NCBI GenBank assembly: GCA_016744725.1
Contig: JADGDW010000048.1
Location: forward strand, 1-26,019
Source of the DNA: Candidatus Albibeggiatoa sp. nov. BB20
GTDB lineage: Bacteria > Pseudomonadota > Gammaproteobacteria > Beggiatoales > Beggiatoaceae
Length of the DNA stretch: 26,019 nucleotides
Direction: 5' to 3'
Position 1 is the first letter of the stretch. Every line of letters begins with the position of its first letter. Both the position numbers and the translations under genes were made by a program. Positions 17,147-25,180 of the stretch are shown piece after piece. The notes below the pieces were generated by a model. The model did not search any database, had not been told where the DNA came from, and saw only the letters and a list, made by a program, of their open reading frames with translations.

Positions 17147-17175
17147 GATTGCCAGTTTTCCAAAGATTGGTAATC
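17147..17175 (+). repeat. Inverted repeat between the ACT-domain gene and ftsW
   Basis: GATTGCCA (17147-17154) and TGGTAATC (17168-17175) form an 8-bp stem with one G-U pair and a 13-nt loop, about 80 nt after the ACT-domain stop. No T-run follows. A perfect 10-bp palindrome TGCAATTGCA lies at 17095-17104. Either could be a weak terminator or a binding site. Confidence 0.4.
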
Positions 17176-17245
17176 CTAACAGTTTACAAGCAAAACATGG
17201 TATTTAAAAACTGCAAAACAGAGCTTAAACAGCAGAATAATAAGC

Positions 17246-17251
17246 TATAAT
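17246..17251 (+). promoter_or_regulatory. Candidate -10 box for ftsW
   Basis: Perfect TATAAT about 37 nt upstream of the ftsW ATG. The -35 position holds only CTTAAA-like sequence, so the call is weak. Confidence 0.35.
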
Positions 17252-17288
17252 AACTCGTTTTTATCCTTTAAATTCAAGTTATTCTTCC

Positions 17289-18461
17289 ATGTCAAATGCC
17301 AAATCAAAACCGCTTTCTTCGCATACACGTTTTAGCTACGACATGCCGTTGCTGCTTGCCTGCTTAGTCCTATTATTACTGGGCTTGGTGATGGTGACAT
17401 CCAGTTCAATTTATATTGCTGAAACCCGTTTTGCTGATAGCCTGCACTATTTTTGGCGACAATTGACTTATGCCAGTATTGGGCTTGGTGCTGGATTACT
17501 TATCATTTTGATACCAATGCAGTTTTGGCACAGAGCCAGTGCTGCTTTATTATTATTGGGTGTATTCAGTTTGATCTTGGTGCTTCTGCCTTACTTTGGG
17601 CACAGCGTGAATGGCAGTATGCGTTGGATACGTGTGGCAGGATTTAATATTCAACCCTCTGAATTGATGAAGCTATTTATGATTCTATATTTATCAAGCT
17701 ATTTAATGCGACGTAGCCAAGAAGTACGAGAATCATTTATGGGCTTTGTCAAACCGATGTCAGTGCTGATTTTAATTGCCAGTTTGGTTTTGCTCGAGCC
17801 TGATTACGGCGCAACGGTTGTTTTATTCGTCACTGTGTTAGGTATGTTATTTTTGGCAGGCGTGCCGATGTATCAATTTGTATTATGGGTGATTGGTGTG
17901 AGCTGTGCGTTGAGTACGTTGATTTTCCTAGCACCTTATCGCTTAGAACGTTTAACCACCTTTATGAATCCTTGGGCTGATCCATTTAATTCAGGCTTCC
18001 AGTTAACGCAAGCTTTAATCGCCATTGGGCGCGGTGAAATCTTTGGAGTGGGATTGGGAAACAGTGTGCAAAAACTGGCCTATTTACCTGAAGCCCATAC
18101 CGATTTTCTATTTTCAATTTTAGCTGAAGAACTGGGCTTAATCGGGGTGATTTTTGTCATCGGCTTGTTTGCATTTGTGGTATTGCGTTCATTCGTTATT
18201 GCAGTGGAAACCGAGCGATTGGGCTTGCATTATGCGGCTTATACTGCGTATGGAATTGGTTTGTGTATTGGTTTGCAGGCCAGTATTAATTTAGGGGTCA
18301 ATATGGGATTATTACCGACTAAAGGATTGACGTTGCCGTTAATGAGTTATGGCGGCTCAAGCCTTATTGTCTCCTGTATGATGTTGGCGATTTTGCTGCG
18401 TATTGATTATGAAACCCAGCAAAAACGCATTCAATCTGATTTAAAAGCCAAAGTGGGATGA
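17289..18461 (+). CDS. ftsW: FtsW, septal peptidoglycan glycosyltransferase (SEDS family)
   Basis: Polytopic inner-membrane enzyme of 390 residues that polymerises lipid II at the division septum with FtsI/PBP3. A short cytoplasmic N-terminus is followed by about ten membrane segments. Family motifs seen: VNGSMRWIRVAGFNIQPSEL (about 108-125), LEPDYGATVVL, NPWADPFNSGFQLTQALIAI (about 227-246), GLGNSVQKLAYLPEAHTDFL with the putative catalytic Asp272 in HTDF, and GLTLPLMSYGGSS near the end. The QLTQALIAIGRGE and LPEAHTDF wording favours FtsW over RodA. It is outside a murD-ftsW-murG cluster, its usual place. Its stop is 1 nt from the stop of the convergent trmJ. No strong Shine-Dalgarno precedes the ATG. 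Confidence 0.9.
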   Translation: MSNAKSKPLSSHTRFSYDMPLLLACLVLLLLGLVMVTSSSIYIAETRFADSLHYFWRQLTYASIGLGAGLLIILIPMQFWHRASAALLLLGVFSLILVLLPYFGHSVNGSMRWIRVAGFNIQPSELMKLFMILYLSSYLMRRSQEVRESFMGFVKPMSVLILIASLVLLEPDYGATVVLFVTVLGMLFLAGVPMYQFVLWVIGVSCALSTLIFLAPYRLERLTTFMNPWADPFNSGFQLTQALIAIGRGEIFGVGLGNSVQKLAYLPEAHTDFLFSILAEELGLIGVIFVIGLFAFVVLRSFVIAVETERLGLHYAAYTAYGIGLCIGLQASINLGVNMGLLPTKGLTLPLMSYGGSSLIVSCMMLAILLRIDYETQQKRIQSDLKAKVG

Positions 18462-18462
18462 T

Positions 18463-19182
18463 TTATTTTTTAGCTATTTTTTGAACAGAACTCAAAATGC
18501 CACGCAAAATATTCATCTCTGATTTATTAGGGGCTGCACGATTAAACAAACAACGTAATTTCCGCATAGTCAAACGTGGTTTATCCGCTTCTAAAAATTG
18601 CGTATCCAACAAAGTTTGTTCTAAATGCTCATAAAAATATTCCATTTGCTGCATATTGACGGCATCGCCCACAGTTGGTAATGGGTTATTTTCATTTTGT
18701 TCTGCTGTACGACGTAATTCATAACTTAACACTTGCACCGCTGCCGCAATATTTAAAGAAGAAAAATCAGACTCAGTCGAAATTTGTACCAATGAGTGGC
18801 AATGGTCTAATTCTTCATTGGTTAATCCTGCATGTTCACGCCCAAAGATTAACGCCACTTTACCTTCTTGTGCTAACGCTTTTTCGGCACATTCTGGCGG
18901 TGTTAACATCGGCCAAGTGATTGAACGTAAACGCGCACTGGTTGCAATCACTAATTCATAAGGATGTAAACTTTCGACAAAATCATCATAAATTTTTGCA
19001 TTGGCCAAAATATCATCAGCACCCGAAGCCCGAGCTGTCGCCACCACACTAGGAAATTCCTTTGGCTTTACCAAAACCAATTGAGATAAACCCATGGTTT
19101 TCATTGCTCTAGCGGCTGCACCAATATTTCCAGGATGAGAAGTTCCAACTAAAATAATGTCGATATTGTTTAAGCTTATCAA
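18463..19182 (-). CDS. trmJ: TrmJ, tRNA (cytidine/uridine-32-2'-O)-methyltransferase
   Basis: SPOUT/SpoU-class enzyme that 2'-O-methylates position 32 of tRNA anticodon loops using S-adenosylmethionine. Motifs: ILVGTSHPGNIGAAARAMKT at the N-terminus, VALIFGREHAGLTNEELDHC (motif 2) and SSLNIAAAVQVLSYELRR (motif 3, trefoil knot), then a C-terminal helical region (RLTMRKLRCLFNRA). The frame opens at a GTG at 19269, giving 268 residues, but the first ~29 residues are basic, unlike the family, and lack a ribosome-binding site. I prefer the TTG at 19182 with AGAAAGA about 8 nt upstream, giving 239 residues, close to the E. coli length. The start is uncertain; the function is not. Confidence 0.88.
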   Translation of the reverse strand: MISLNNIDIILVGTSHPGNIGAAARAMKTMGLSQLVLVKPKEFPSVVATARASGADDILANAKIYDDFVESLHPYELVIATSARLRSITWPMLTPPECAEKALAQEGKVALIFGREHAGLTNEELDHCHSLVQISTESDFSSLNIAAAVQVLSYELRRTAEQNENNPLPTVGDAVNMQQMEYFYEHLEQTLLDTQFLEADKPRLTMRKLRCLFNRAAPNKSEMNILRGILSSVQKIAKK

Positions 19183-19344
19183 TGTTATATGTCTTTCTAG
19201 TAAATGATGAAAAGTGAGGGCTTGTGTTTTGTCGAATTTGATTTTTAATACAATTTTTACTGTTAGCACATACTACAAAATGTGATGCTGGAGTGCAAAA
19301 CTTGTTTTGTGTGTTACTTTTGCTATAGTCAATTTTGTCTTGCG

Positions 19345-19408
19345 AGGACTGGCAGTCCTTTTATATTTTAAATATCAATCAGTTTTAAAATCGAGGACTG
19401 CCAGTCCT
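19345..19408. repeat. Pair of mirror-image REP-like palindromes
   Basis: AGGACTGGCAGTCCT (19345-19359) and AGGACTGCCAGTCCT (19394-19408) are each 7-bp perfect palindromes around a single centre base, and each is the reverse complement of the other. Both are preceded by CG. They are 34 nt apart, flanking AT-rich sequence that itself contains ATTTTAAA/TTTAAAAT. The pair lies in the 211-nt gap between the trmJ frame and the small lipoprotein gene. Form and setting fit REP/BIME elements; the copy number in the genome cannot be seen here. Confidence 0.65.
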
Positions 19409-19480
19409 GTATCGCTTTAAAATAAAACGACTATATGATTCAATCAATTCTGTAAGCTAAAGATTGCGAAGGACATTATT

Positions 19481-19771
19481 ATGCGTATTTTAGGTTTGAT
19501 TTTCATCAGTTTATTATTAATCAGTTGTGGAGCAACTACCGCCATTTACGGTGTGCCGCAAGATCAATGGGAACAGCTATCCGAAGTTGAACGCCAAACC
19601 GCAATTGAACGTTATGAACAACAACAATCAGTTTATGCAAACACCCGTGACCAAGCAGATAACGCCCGCAAAGAAGCGGAAGAATTTGCCGCCAAATGTC
19701 ATGAAACCAATGACGCAGGCGATAAATCGGACGAGTGTGACGTGATTACACGGCGTAGATTTGGACTGTAA
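19481..19771 (+). CDS. Small lipoprotein of unknown function
   Basis: Protein of 96 residues. The signal peptide MRILGLIFISLLLISC ends in lipobox LLISC, so Cys16 would be lipidated. GAAGGA about 8 nt before the ATG gives a strong ribosome-binding site. The mature part has GVPQDQWEQLSEVERQTAIE, an opening seen in small proteobacterial lipoproteins, followed by a charged helix (ERYEQQQSVYANTRDQ) and two further Cys that might pair. No function is assigned. The stop codon directly abuts that of the convergent yjbQ-family gene. Confidence 0.8.
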   Translation: MRILGLIFISLLLISCGATTAIYGVPQDQWEQLSEVERQTAIERYEQQQSVYANTRDQADNARKEAEEFAAKCHETNDAGDKSDECDVITRRRFGL

Positions 19772-20182
19772 TTATTCGCCTATATGAATGACAACTGAAC
19801 GATTGCCACCATGGTAACGGTGTTCCCATAAAAAAATACCCTGCCATGTACCTAATGCAAGTTGCCCATTTAAAATAGGAATACTCAAATGGGTTGCAGT
19901 CAAAGTGGATTTAATATGACTCGGCATATCGTCTGCGCCTTCTGAAATATGCGTATACAGGCTATCGTGCTCTGGTACTAAACGATTGAGCCAGTTTTCC
20001 AAATCACGTTTTGCTGAAGGGTCTGCATTCTCTTGAATCAATAAACTGGCTGAAGTATGGCGCACAAATAAGGTGCAGAGTCCTTCTTGAATTTGGCTAT
20101 TGCTAACAAGATTCTCAACTTGATGAGTAAATTCAAATAAGCCTTGTTTAGGAGCTTGTACAGTAATGGTTTTAACTGGCAT
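19772..20182 (-). CDS. YjbQ/UPF0047 family protein (possible secondary thiamine-phosphate synthase)
   Basis: Small cytoplasmic protein of 136 residues, full length for the family. Conserved blocks: LFVRHTSASLLIQENADPSA (His42, Glu52), EGADDMPSHIKSTL (Asp84/Asp85, His89) and LGTWQGIFLWEHR near the C-terminus; the His/Glu/Asp residues line the presumed active site. E. coli YjbQ has weak thiamine-phosphate synthase activity, but the physiological role is unsettled. The gene follows the SNF2 gene by 14 nt on the same strand and is probably cotranscribed with it. Its stop TAA is back-to-back with the stop of the convergent small lipoprotein gene, with no base between. Confidence 0.87.
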   Translation of the reverse strand: MPVKTITVQAPKQGLFEFTHQVENLVSNSQIQEGLCTLFVRHTSASLLIQENADPSAKRDLENWLNRLVPEHDSLYTHISEGADDMPSHIKSTLTATHLSIPILNGQLALGTWQGIFLWEHRYHGGNRSVVIHIGE

Positions 20183-20196
20183 GGTATTGCATCTTT

Positions 20197-23100
20197 TTAA
20201 CTCAATGGTTCAAACAAAGCCTCTAAATCTGCATGACTCAGCTTGGCGCTACTCTTATTATTACCACCAATAAATAAAGCTTCAGATAGGGCGCGTTTAC
20301 GTTGTTGTAATTCTTGAATCTTGGTCTCAACTGTATTTTCAGTCAAAAATTTGTACACAAACACATGTTTATCTTGCCCCATTCGATGCGCTCGGTCAGT
20401 TGCTTGATTTTCCACTGCGGGATTCCACCAAGGATCATAATGAATCACCGTATCTGCTGCGGTTAAATTCAGCCCTGTTCCCCCTGCTTTTAAACTAATC
20501 AAGAAAATCGGCACTTCTTTATTTTGAAACTGCATAATCGGTTGTTCACGATTTTGGGTACGTCCTGTCAATTTTACATAGTCTAGATTTTTAGATTTCA
20601 ATTCTTCTTCAATCAATGCTAACATACTGGTAAATTGAGAAAAAAGTAAAATTCTGCGCCCCTCTTCAACCATTTCTGGCAGCATTTCCATTAATAATTC
20701 TAATTTAGCCGATTTCTTCACTTTTGCAGCCGCATCCATTGGGACTAAACGCGGATCACAACAGACTTGGCGCAACTTCAATAAGGCATCTAAAATAATA
20801 ATTTGACTACGTGCAATCCCTTTTGATTCAATTTCTTTACGCACTTTCTCGTGCATCATGACCCGAATTGCTTCGTACAAATCCTGCTGAGCACCTGATA
20901 ATTCTACAGATTGGATAATCTCAGTTTTTTCAGGTAATTCCTTCATTACTTCATTCTTAGTTCGACGTAGCATAAAAGGCTTAACACGGCGAGATAAAGT
21001 ATGTTGGCGTGCACCATCACCTTCTTTTTCAATCGGATTGCGGAATAAATGTTTAAAACTCAACATATCACCCAAAAACCCTGGCATTAAGAAATGGAAC
21101 AATGACCACAATTCGCCTAAATGATTTTCCATTGGCGTGCCTGTCAAACACAAGCGGTTATCAGCTCGAATTTGCTGCACAATTTGCGTGGCTTGGGCTT
21201 TAGGATTTTTAATATGCTGTGCCTCATCCAGAATCAATGAGTGATATTCATGCTGTAAAAGTTCTTTTTTATCACGTGGCAATAATGGATAAGTGGTTAA
21301 AATAATATCGCTTTCATCTATTTTACCAAAGTATTTTTTACGTTCAGCACCTTGTAGCACCAAAACATTTAAATCAGGGGCAAATCGTTTAGATTCATGT
21401 TTCCAATTCACCATTAAGCTGGTAGGCGCAACAACTAAACAAGGTTTGTTTAATCGCCCTACCAGCTTTTCAATCGATAAATGGGCTAAAGTCATCACGG
21501 TTTTACCCAATCCCATATCATCGGCCAGCACACCACCTAACTCATATTCGCGTAAAAATTGTAACCAATTGACCCCTTCTTGCTGATAAGGACGTAAATC
21601 TGCATTGAAATTATCAGGAATCTCCACTGATTTAATCCCTTTAAAATTCTGTAATTTACGCCCTAAAGCTAACAATCTATCCCCCCCAAACCAGCGCAAA
21701 CGTGCGGCACTCATTGCGGCTTCTAATTCAGCCAATTGTGCCACTTTCAATTTATTCAGGCGTAAACGTCCATCTTCATCTAATGGTTCTTGATCGCCTA
21801 ATTCAATCAAAATATTGATAATATCTCGAATTCGAATCACTGGGATTGGCAACAAACGATTTTCATCAACACGCAAAGTCAGCAAGGTGTCATCAGGCAG
21901 TGCTTGGATTTTTTGTAATTCATCTCGTGAATGGATTTTTTTTAGGAAATCAACTAATAAAGGTAATAATTGAATTTTTTCAGCACCTAGATGAATACCT
22001 AATTCAAGACTAAACCAATCAATACCCGTCGTATCATCAATATCACCATACCATTCATCAATCAATTCAGGATCGATAATTTGATATAAATAGTCTTCAC
22101 TCATTTCCACTTGCCAACCTTTGTCACGCAATTGAGGAATGACATTAAGCTGAAAATCAATCATTTTTTGCTCCATCTCTAATTGATCTAACAAATGAAG
22201 ATTGTGCAAGGTAAATTCATGTGTAAATTGATGGTCATTTTTGTAATATTTCATATAAGAATTGTATTGAAATTCTTTGAAATGATGACTTTCTAGCTCT
22301 CGAATAACCTTGTTTTCCAACACAGGGCGACGTTTGATACGCATAAAAGCTTGATTTTGTTTATCAAAATACTCTATAAACTCGCCATTAATATGATACT
22401 TAACAGATTGATCTTGATATAAAAAAGACAGGTTTAACAGGGTGATATGTATTTCGTCTGGAATATTATGATGATAGGCTTCTTTTTTAAAATGCTCATT
22501 ATGTAGATATAAATGAGGGATAGGACGCAAATCAATAAGGCTTTTAACAGCAAGCTGCTTAGGCTTAGGCAGTTGAGGGATTTTATTTGATAATGTTGTA
22601 AATTTATCTACCTGTTGAGGTTTAAGCGGTGGTGTATCTAATAAAAGAGTGGCCAAATGGCTTGGAATGTCTAATTCTAAAGGCGCACATTGATAGGTTT
22701 TTGTATCAATATACCATAATGGAGCAAGTGGTATAATTTGCGCGTGGGATATACCTTTTACTTTAAATGTTAAATTTTGTGTTCCCTCAGGCATGACTTT
22801 CCAGCTTAATGTAGCAGGCTGAGGGGTTCCAAGTGTGACCCGTGTTTTAGTTGATAGCTTTTTCCAAAAACAACGTTCTGTACCTAATAATAAATTAACT
22901 ACTTCAACAGCGTCTTTATCACGTATAAAAAAGTCAGCATCATCAATCGGTAACATTGAACTAATCGCATCGTTATCATTCAAGCTTAATAATTTAATAA
23001 TTTTTCTATCAACAGGTAACACATAAGATACCTCATTATTACGAACACGCTTAGGTTTTGTATATTCTTTATCTTTATCCAATTGACTATTAAACACGTT

Positions 23101-23688
23101 AATTCTTAGATGATGTACTGCTTGTATTGTCTGAATATTGAGAATATAGACAACTTGTTGCTTGCCTGAATTTTTTTTAGGAGTTTCTTGAGTTTGAATA
23201 ATTTTATCTAGTCTTGATTGCCATACATTTAAAGGCTGTTCTCCAGCCACTAGCACTTTCACATTTTCATCAGTGAAATATTGATCGAGTAATTCTTCAA
23301 CACCATTATATTTTTCCTCATTATCATACCAAAATTCATTAGAATTTAGCTCAATGTCTTGATGACGTGGTGTTTCAAAAGAAACGAGGTCTGGACGGCG
23401 TAAATAAGCGTACAAAATCGCGACACTATGCTTACAGTCTGTGCTAACAGGGCAAGAGCAGTTTGCTGAAATATGAGTACGACCATTAGCTGTTTGTGAA
23501 ATCTCGGCATGAGTATGATAAATATTATGATTACTGCCCTTAACATGACCTGATAAATAGAGTTTGTCGTGTTCAATTTTACAAGTAACATCAACCACAC
23601 AATCATCTAACCAATAACGATAGCCACGTCTTACCGCGCTAGTAGGCAAATTACGTTTAATATCTTGCTCTGAGTATTGAATCAACAA
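20197..23688 (-). CDS. SWIM-domain SNF2/Rad54-like helicase-family ATPase
   Basis: Large protein of 1163 residues. A SWIM zinc finger is at 77-87 (CSCPVSTDCKH: Cys77, Cys79, Cys85, His87). About 600 residues of variable middle region follow. The SNF2 motor has DMGLGKT (724-730, Walker A), DEAQ (821-824, Walker B), LTGTPMEN (848-855), SLKAGGTGLNL (1065-1075) and QATDRAHRMGQ (1095-1105, motif VI). Bacterial members of this type probably translocate on double-stranded DNA and displace proteins or RNA polymerase; no specific role is shown. Translation starts at one of two adjacent TTG codons; AGGGGA favours the second (23685). The finger is intact and all motor motifs are present. Confidence 0.88.
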   Translation of the reverse strand: MLIQYSEQDIKRNLPTSAVRRGYRYWLDDCVVDVTCKIEHDKLYLSGHVKGSNHNIYHTHAEISQTANGRTHISANCSCPVSTDCKHSVAILYAYLRRPDLVSFETPRHQDIELNSNEFWYDNEEKYNGVEELLDQYFTDENVKVLVAGEQPLNVWQSRLDKIIQTQETPKKNSGKQQVVYILNIQTIQAVHHLRINVFNSQLDKDKEYTKPKRVRNNEVSYVLPVDRKIIKLLSLNDNDAISSMLPIDDADFFIRDKDAVEVVNLLLGTERCFWKKLSTKTRVTLGTPQPATLSWKVMPEGTQNLTFKVKGISHAQIIPLAPLWYIDTKTYQCAPLELDIPSHLATLLLDTPPLKPQQVDKFTTLSNKIPQLPKPKQLAVKSLIDLRPIPHLYLHNEHFKKEAYHHNIPDEIHITLLNLSFLYQDQSVKYHINGEFIEYFDKQNQAFMRIKRRPVLENKVIRELESHHFKEFQYNSYMKYYKNDHQFTHEFTLHNLHLLDQLEMEQKMIDFQLNVIPQLRDKGWQVEMSEDYLYQIIDPELIDEWYGDIDDTTGIDWFSLELGIHLGAEKIQLLPLLVDFLKKIHSRDELQKIQALPDDTLLTLRVDENRLLPIPVIRIRDIINILIELGDQEPLDEDGRLRLNKLKVAQLAELEAAMSAARLRWFGGDRLLALGRKLQNFKGIKSVEIPDNFNADLRPYQQEGVNWLQFLREYELGGVLADDMGLGKTVMTLAHLSIEKLVGRLNKPCLVVAPTSLMVNWKHESKRFAPDLNVLVLQGAERKKYFGKIDESDIILTTYPLLPRDKKELLQHEYHSLILDEAQHIKNPKAQATQIVQQIRADNRLCLTGTPMENHLGELWSLFHFLMPGFLGDMLSFKHLFRNPIEKEGDGARQHTLSRRVKPFMLRRTKNEVMKELPEKTEIIQSVELSGAQQDLYEAIRVMMHEKVRKEIESKGIARSQIIILDALLKLRQVCCDPRLVPMDAAAKVKKSAKLELLMEMLPEMVEEGRRILLFSQFTSMLALIEEELKSKNLDYVKLTGRTQNREQPIMQFQNKEVPIFLISLKAGGTGLNLTAADTVIHYDPWWNPAVENQATDRAHRMGQDKHVFVYKFLTENTVETKIQELQQRKRALSEALFIGGNNKSSAKLSHADLEALFEPLS

Positions 23689-23823
23689 GGTTCCCCTAAA
23701 CAGAAAATAGCAAACTTTTTAAGTTATCAGGCTTTAAGATATTTTTCAAGATAGAAATACCATGTAAAAATATGCAACTCGATACGGTATTTGATTATTA
23801 TTGGGTATGGAAGGAAACAGATC

Positions 23824-23855
23824 ACTGCATCTACCCATTTTTTGATAAATGCAGT
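23824..23855. repeat. Hairpin downstream of pilT
   Basis: ACTGCAT (23824-23830) and ATGCAGT (23849-23855) form a perfect 7-bp stem with an 18-nt loop, starting 15 nt after the pilT stop on the minus strand. It has no U-run on that strand, so it is a poor intrinsic terminator but could protect the 3' end. The rest of the 182-nt gap to the SNF2 gene shows nothing else clear. Confidence 0.4.
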
Positions 23856-23870
23856 TTAGTCAGAGAGGGA

Positions 23871-24905
23871 TTAGAATAGGTTTTTATTCGCCGCTTTTTC
23901 TCGAGCCGCTTCACGTGTAATCACATTTTGATCCAATAGTTTTTGTAAACATTGATCAAGGGTTTGCATACCAAATTGTTGCCCCGTTTGAATTGATGAG
24001 AACATTTGTGCGGCTTTATTTTCCCGAATCAAATTACGGATCGCAGGCGTGGATACTAATATTTCATGAGCCGCCACCCGTCCACCGCCAACTCTTTTCA
24101 ATAGTGATTGTGATATAACAGCTTTAAGACCTTCAGATAACATTGTTCTGATGGTGTCTTTTTCCGCAGTAGGAAAGACTTCGACCAGTCGGTCAATGGT
24201 TTTATTGGCTGATTGTGTATGCAATGTACCGAATACAACGTGACCTGTTTCTGATGCGGATAAAGCAAGTTTAATGGTTTCTAAATCCCGCATTTCCCCA
24301 ACAAGAATAACATCAGGGTCTTGACGTAAGGCAGAACGTAATGCCTCATTAAACCCTAATGTATCTCGTTTCACTTCGCGTTGAGTAATCAAACTGCGTT
24401 TACATTCGTGTACAAACTCAATCGGATCTTCAATGGTTAAAATGTGACCGTATTCTGTTTCATTACGATAATTCATCATACCCGCTAAGGTCGTTGATTT
24501 ACCTGAACCTGTACCACCTGTTACTAACACCATACCTCTAACCATCATGGCAAATTCTTTACAAATAGCAGGGGCTTTGAGTTGTTCTAGCGTTAAAATT
24601 TCTGATGGAATAGTACGAATAACTGCGCCAGCACCTCGGTTTTGGTTGTAAGCATTGACACGAAACCGAGCAAGTCCCGGAATTTCAAATGAAAAATCAC
24701 ACTCTAAATATTTTTCATATTCTTTACGCTGATTATCATTCATGACATCGTAAACCATGTCACGTACTTGACTGTGATCGAGTGCAGGTACGTTAATTTT
24801 ACGCATGTCACCACTGACACGAATCATCGGCGGTACGCCTGCTGATAAGTGGAAGTCAGAAGCCCCATTCTTGACACCAAATGCGAGAATTTCACCTATA
24901 TCCAT
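23871..24905 (-). CDS. pilT: PilT, type IV pilus retraction ATPase
   Basis: Hexameric cytoplasmic ATPase of 344 residues that powers pilus retraction and twitching. N-terminal PAS-like domain (about 1-100) with SDFHLSAGVPPMIRVSG. The RecA-like core has Walker A GGTGSGKST (130-138), Asp box ILTIEDPIEFVH (155-166), Walker B VILVGEMRD (199-207, catalytic Glu204) and His box HVVFGTLHT (222-230). The C-terminal AIRNLIRE (289-296) is the PilT retraction motif and, with the length, separates it from PilB and PilU. GGGA lies 7 nt before the ATG. pilU is not next to it and no yggS-like gene precedes it; instead a pilin gene lies 275 nt upstream, isolated by tandem hairpins. Confidence 0.95.
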   Translation of the reverse strand: MDIGEILAFGVKNGASDFHLSAGVPPMIRVSGDMRKINVPALDHSQVRDMVYDVMNDNQRKEYEKYLECDFSFEIPGLARFRVNAYNQNRGAGAVIRTIPSEILTLEQLKAPAICKEFAMMVRGMVLVTGGTGSGKSTTLAGMMNYRNETEYGHILTIEDPIEFVHECKRSLITQREVKRDTLGFNEALRSALRQDPDVILVGEMRDLETIKLALSASETGHVVFGTLHTQSANKTIDRLVEVFPTAEKDTIRTMLSEGLKAVISQSLLKRVGGGRVAAHEILVSTPAIRNLIRENKAAQMFSSIQTGQQFGMQTLDQCLQKLLDQNVITREAAREKAANKNLF

Positions 24906-25055
24906 ATCTTAATCCCGTGATGAATCGTTTAAAAACGGAAACCTATATCATGCAGTTCCTACTAAGCCAGTTTACATCCTATTGCGAGTGATTCAAAGTG
25001 TTTCACTTGATTTTGTTATTATAAGCAGTTAATGTATTTTTAAATTATTGAGTAA

Positions 25056-25087
25056 AATGGTTTAGTTTTTATTGAAACTAAACCATT
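25056..25087 (-). terminator. Perfect 13-bp hairpin next to the pilin terminator
   Basis: AATGGTTTAGTTT (25056-25068) and AAACTAAACCATT (25075-25087) are exact reverse complements with a 6-nt loop. On the minus strand it comes right after the main pilin terminator and is followed by TTTT. It may be a back-up terminator or a processed RNA 3' end. Confidence 0.5.
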
Positions 25088-25093
25088 GGGCAT

Positions 25094-25127
25094 AAAAAAA
25101 GCCTACTTTGATGTAGTAGGCTTTTTT
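25094..25127 (-). terminator. Intrinsic terminator of the pilin gene (bidirectional shape)
   Basis: GCCTAC (25101-25106) pairs with GTAGGC (25116-25121) around a 9-nt loop; an A-run (25094-25100) pairs with a T-run (25122-25127), so either strand ends in U after the stem. It lies about 54 nt beyond the pilin stop and is the clearest terminator in the window. Confidence 0.85.
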
Positions 25128-25180
25128 ATATACACTTAACTAAACTTAGTGGGTCTAGTTAAGCTTTAGGAACGTCAAAC

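Noticed and set aside
21293..21793. Plus-strand open frames inside the SNF2 gene
   Set aside because: They overlap conserved helicase regions on the opposite strand, have no ribosome-binding site and no recognisable product.
23802..23843. Hairpin TGGGTA/TACCCA followed by six T on the plus strand
   Set aside because: It points opposite to pilT and the SNF2 gene, no plus-strand gene precedes it, and the 24-nt loop is long; it probably is chance.
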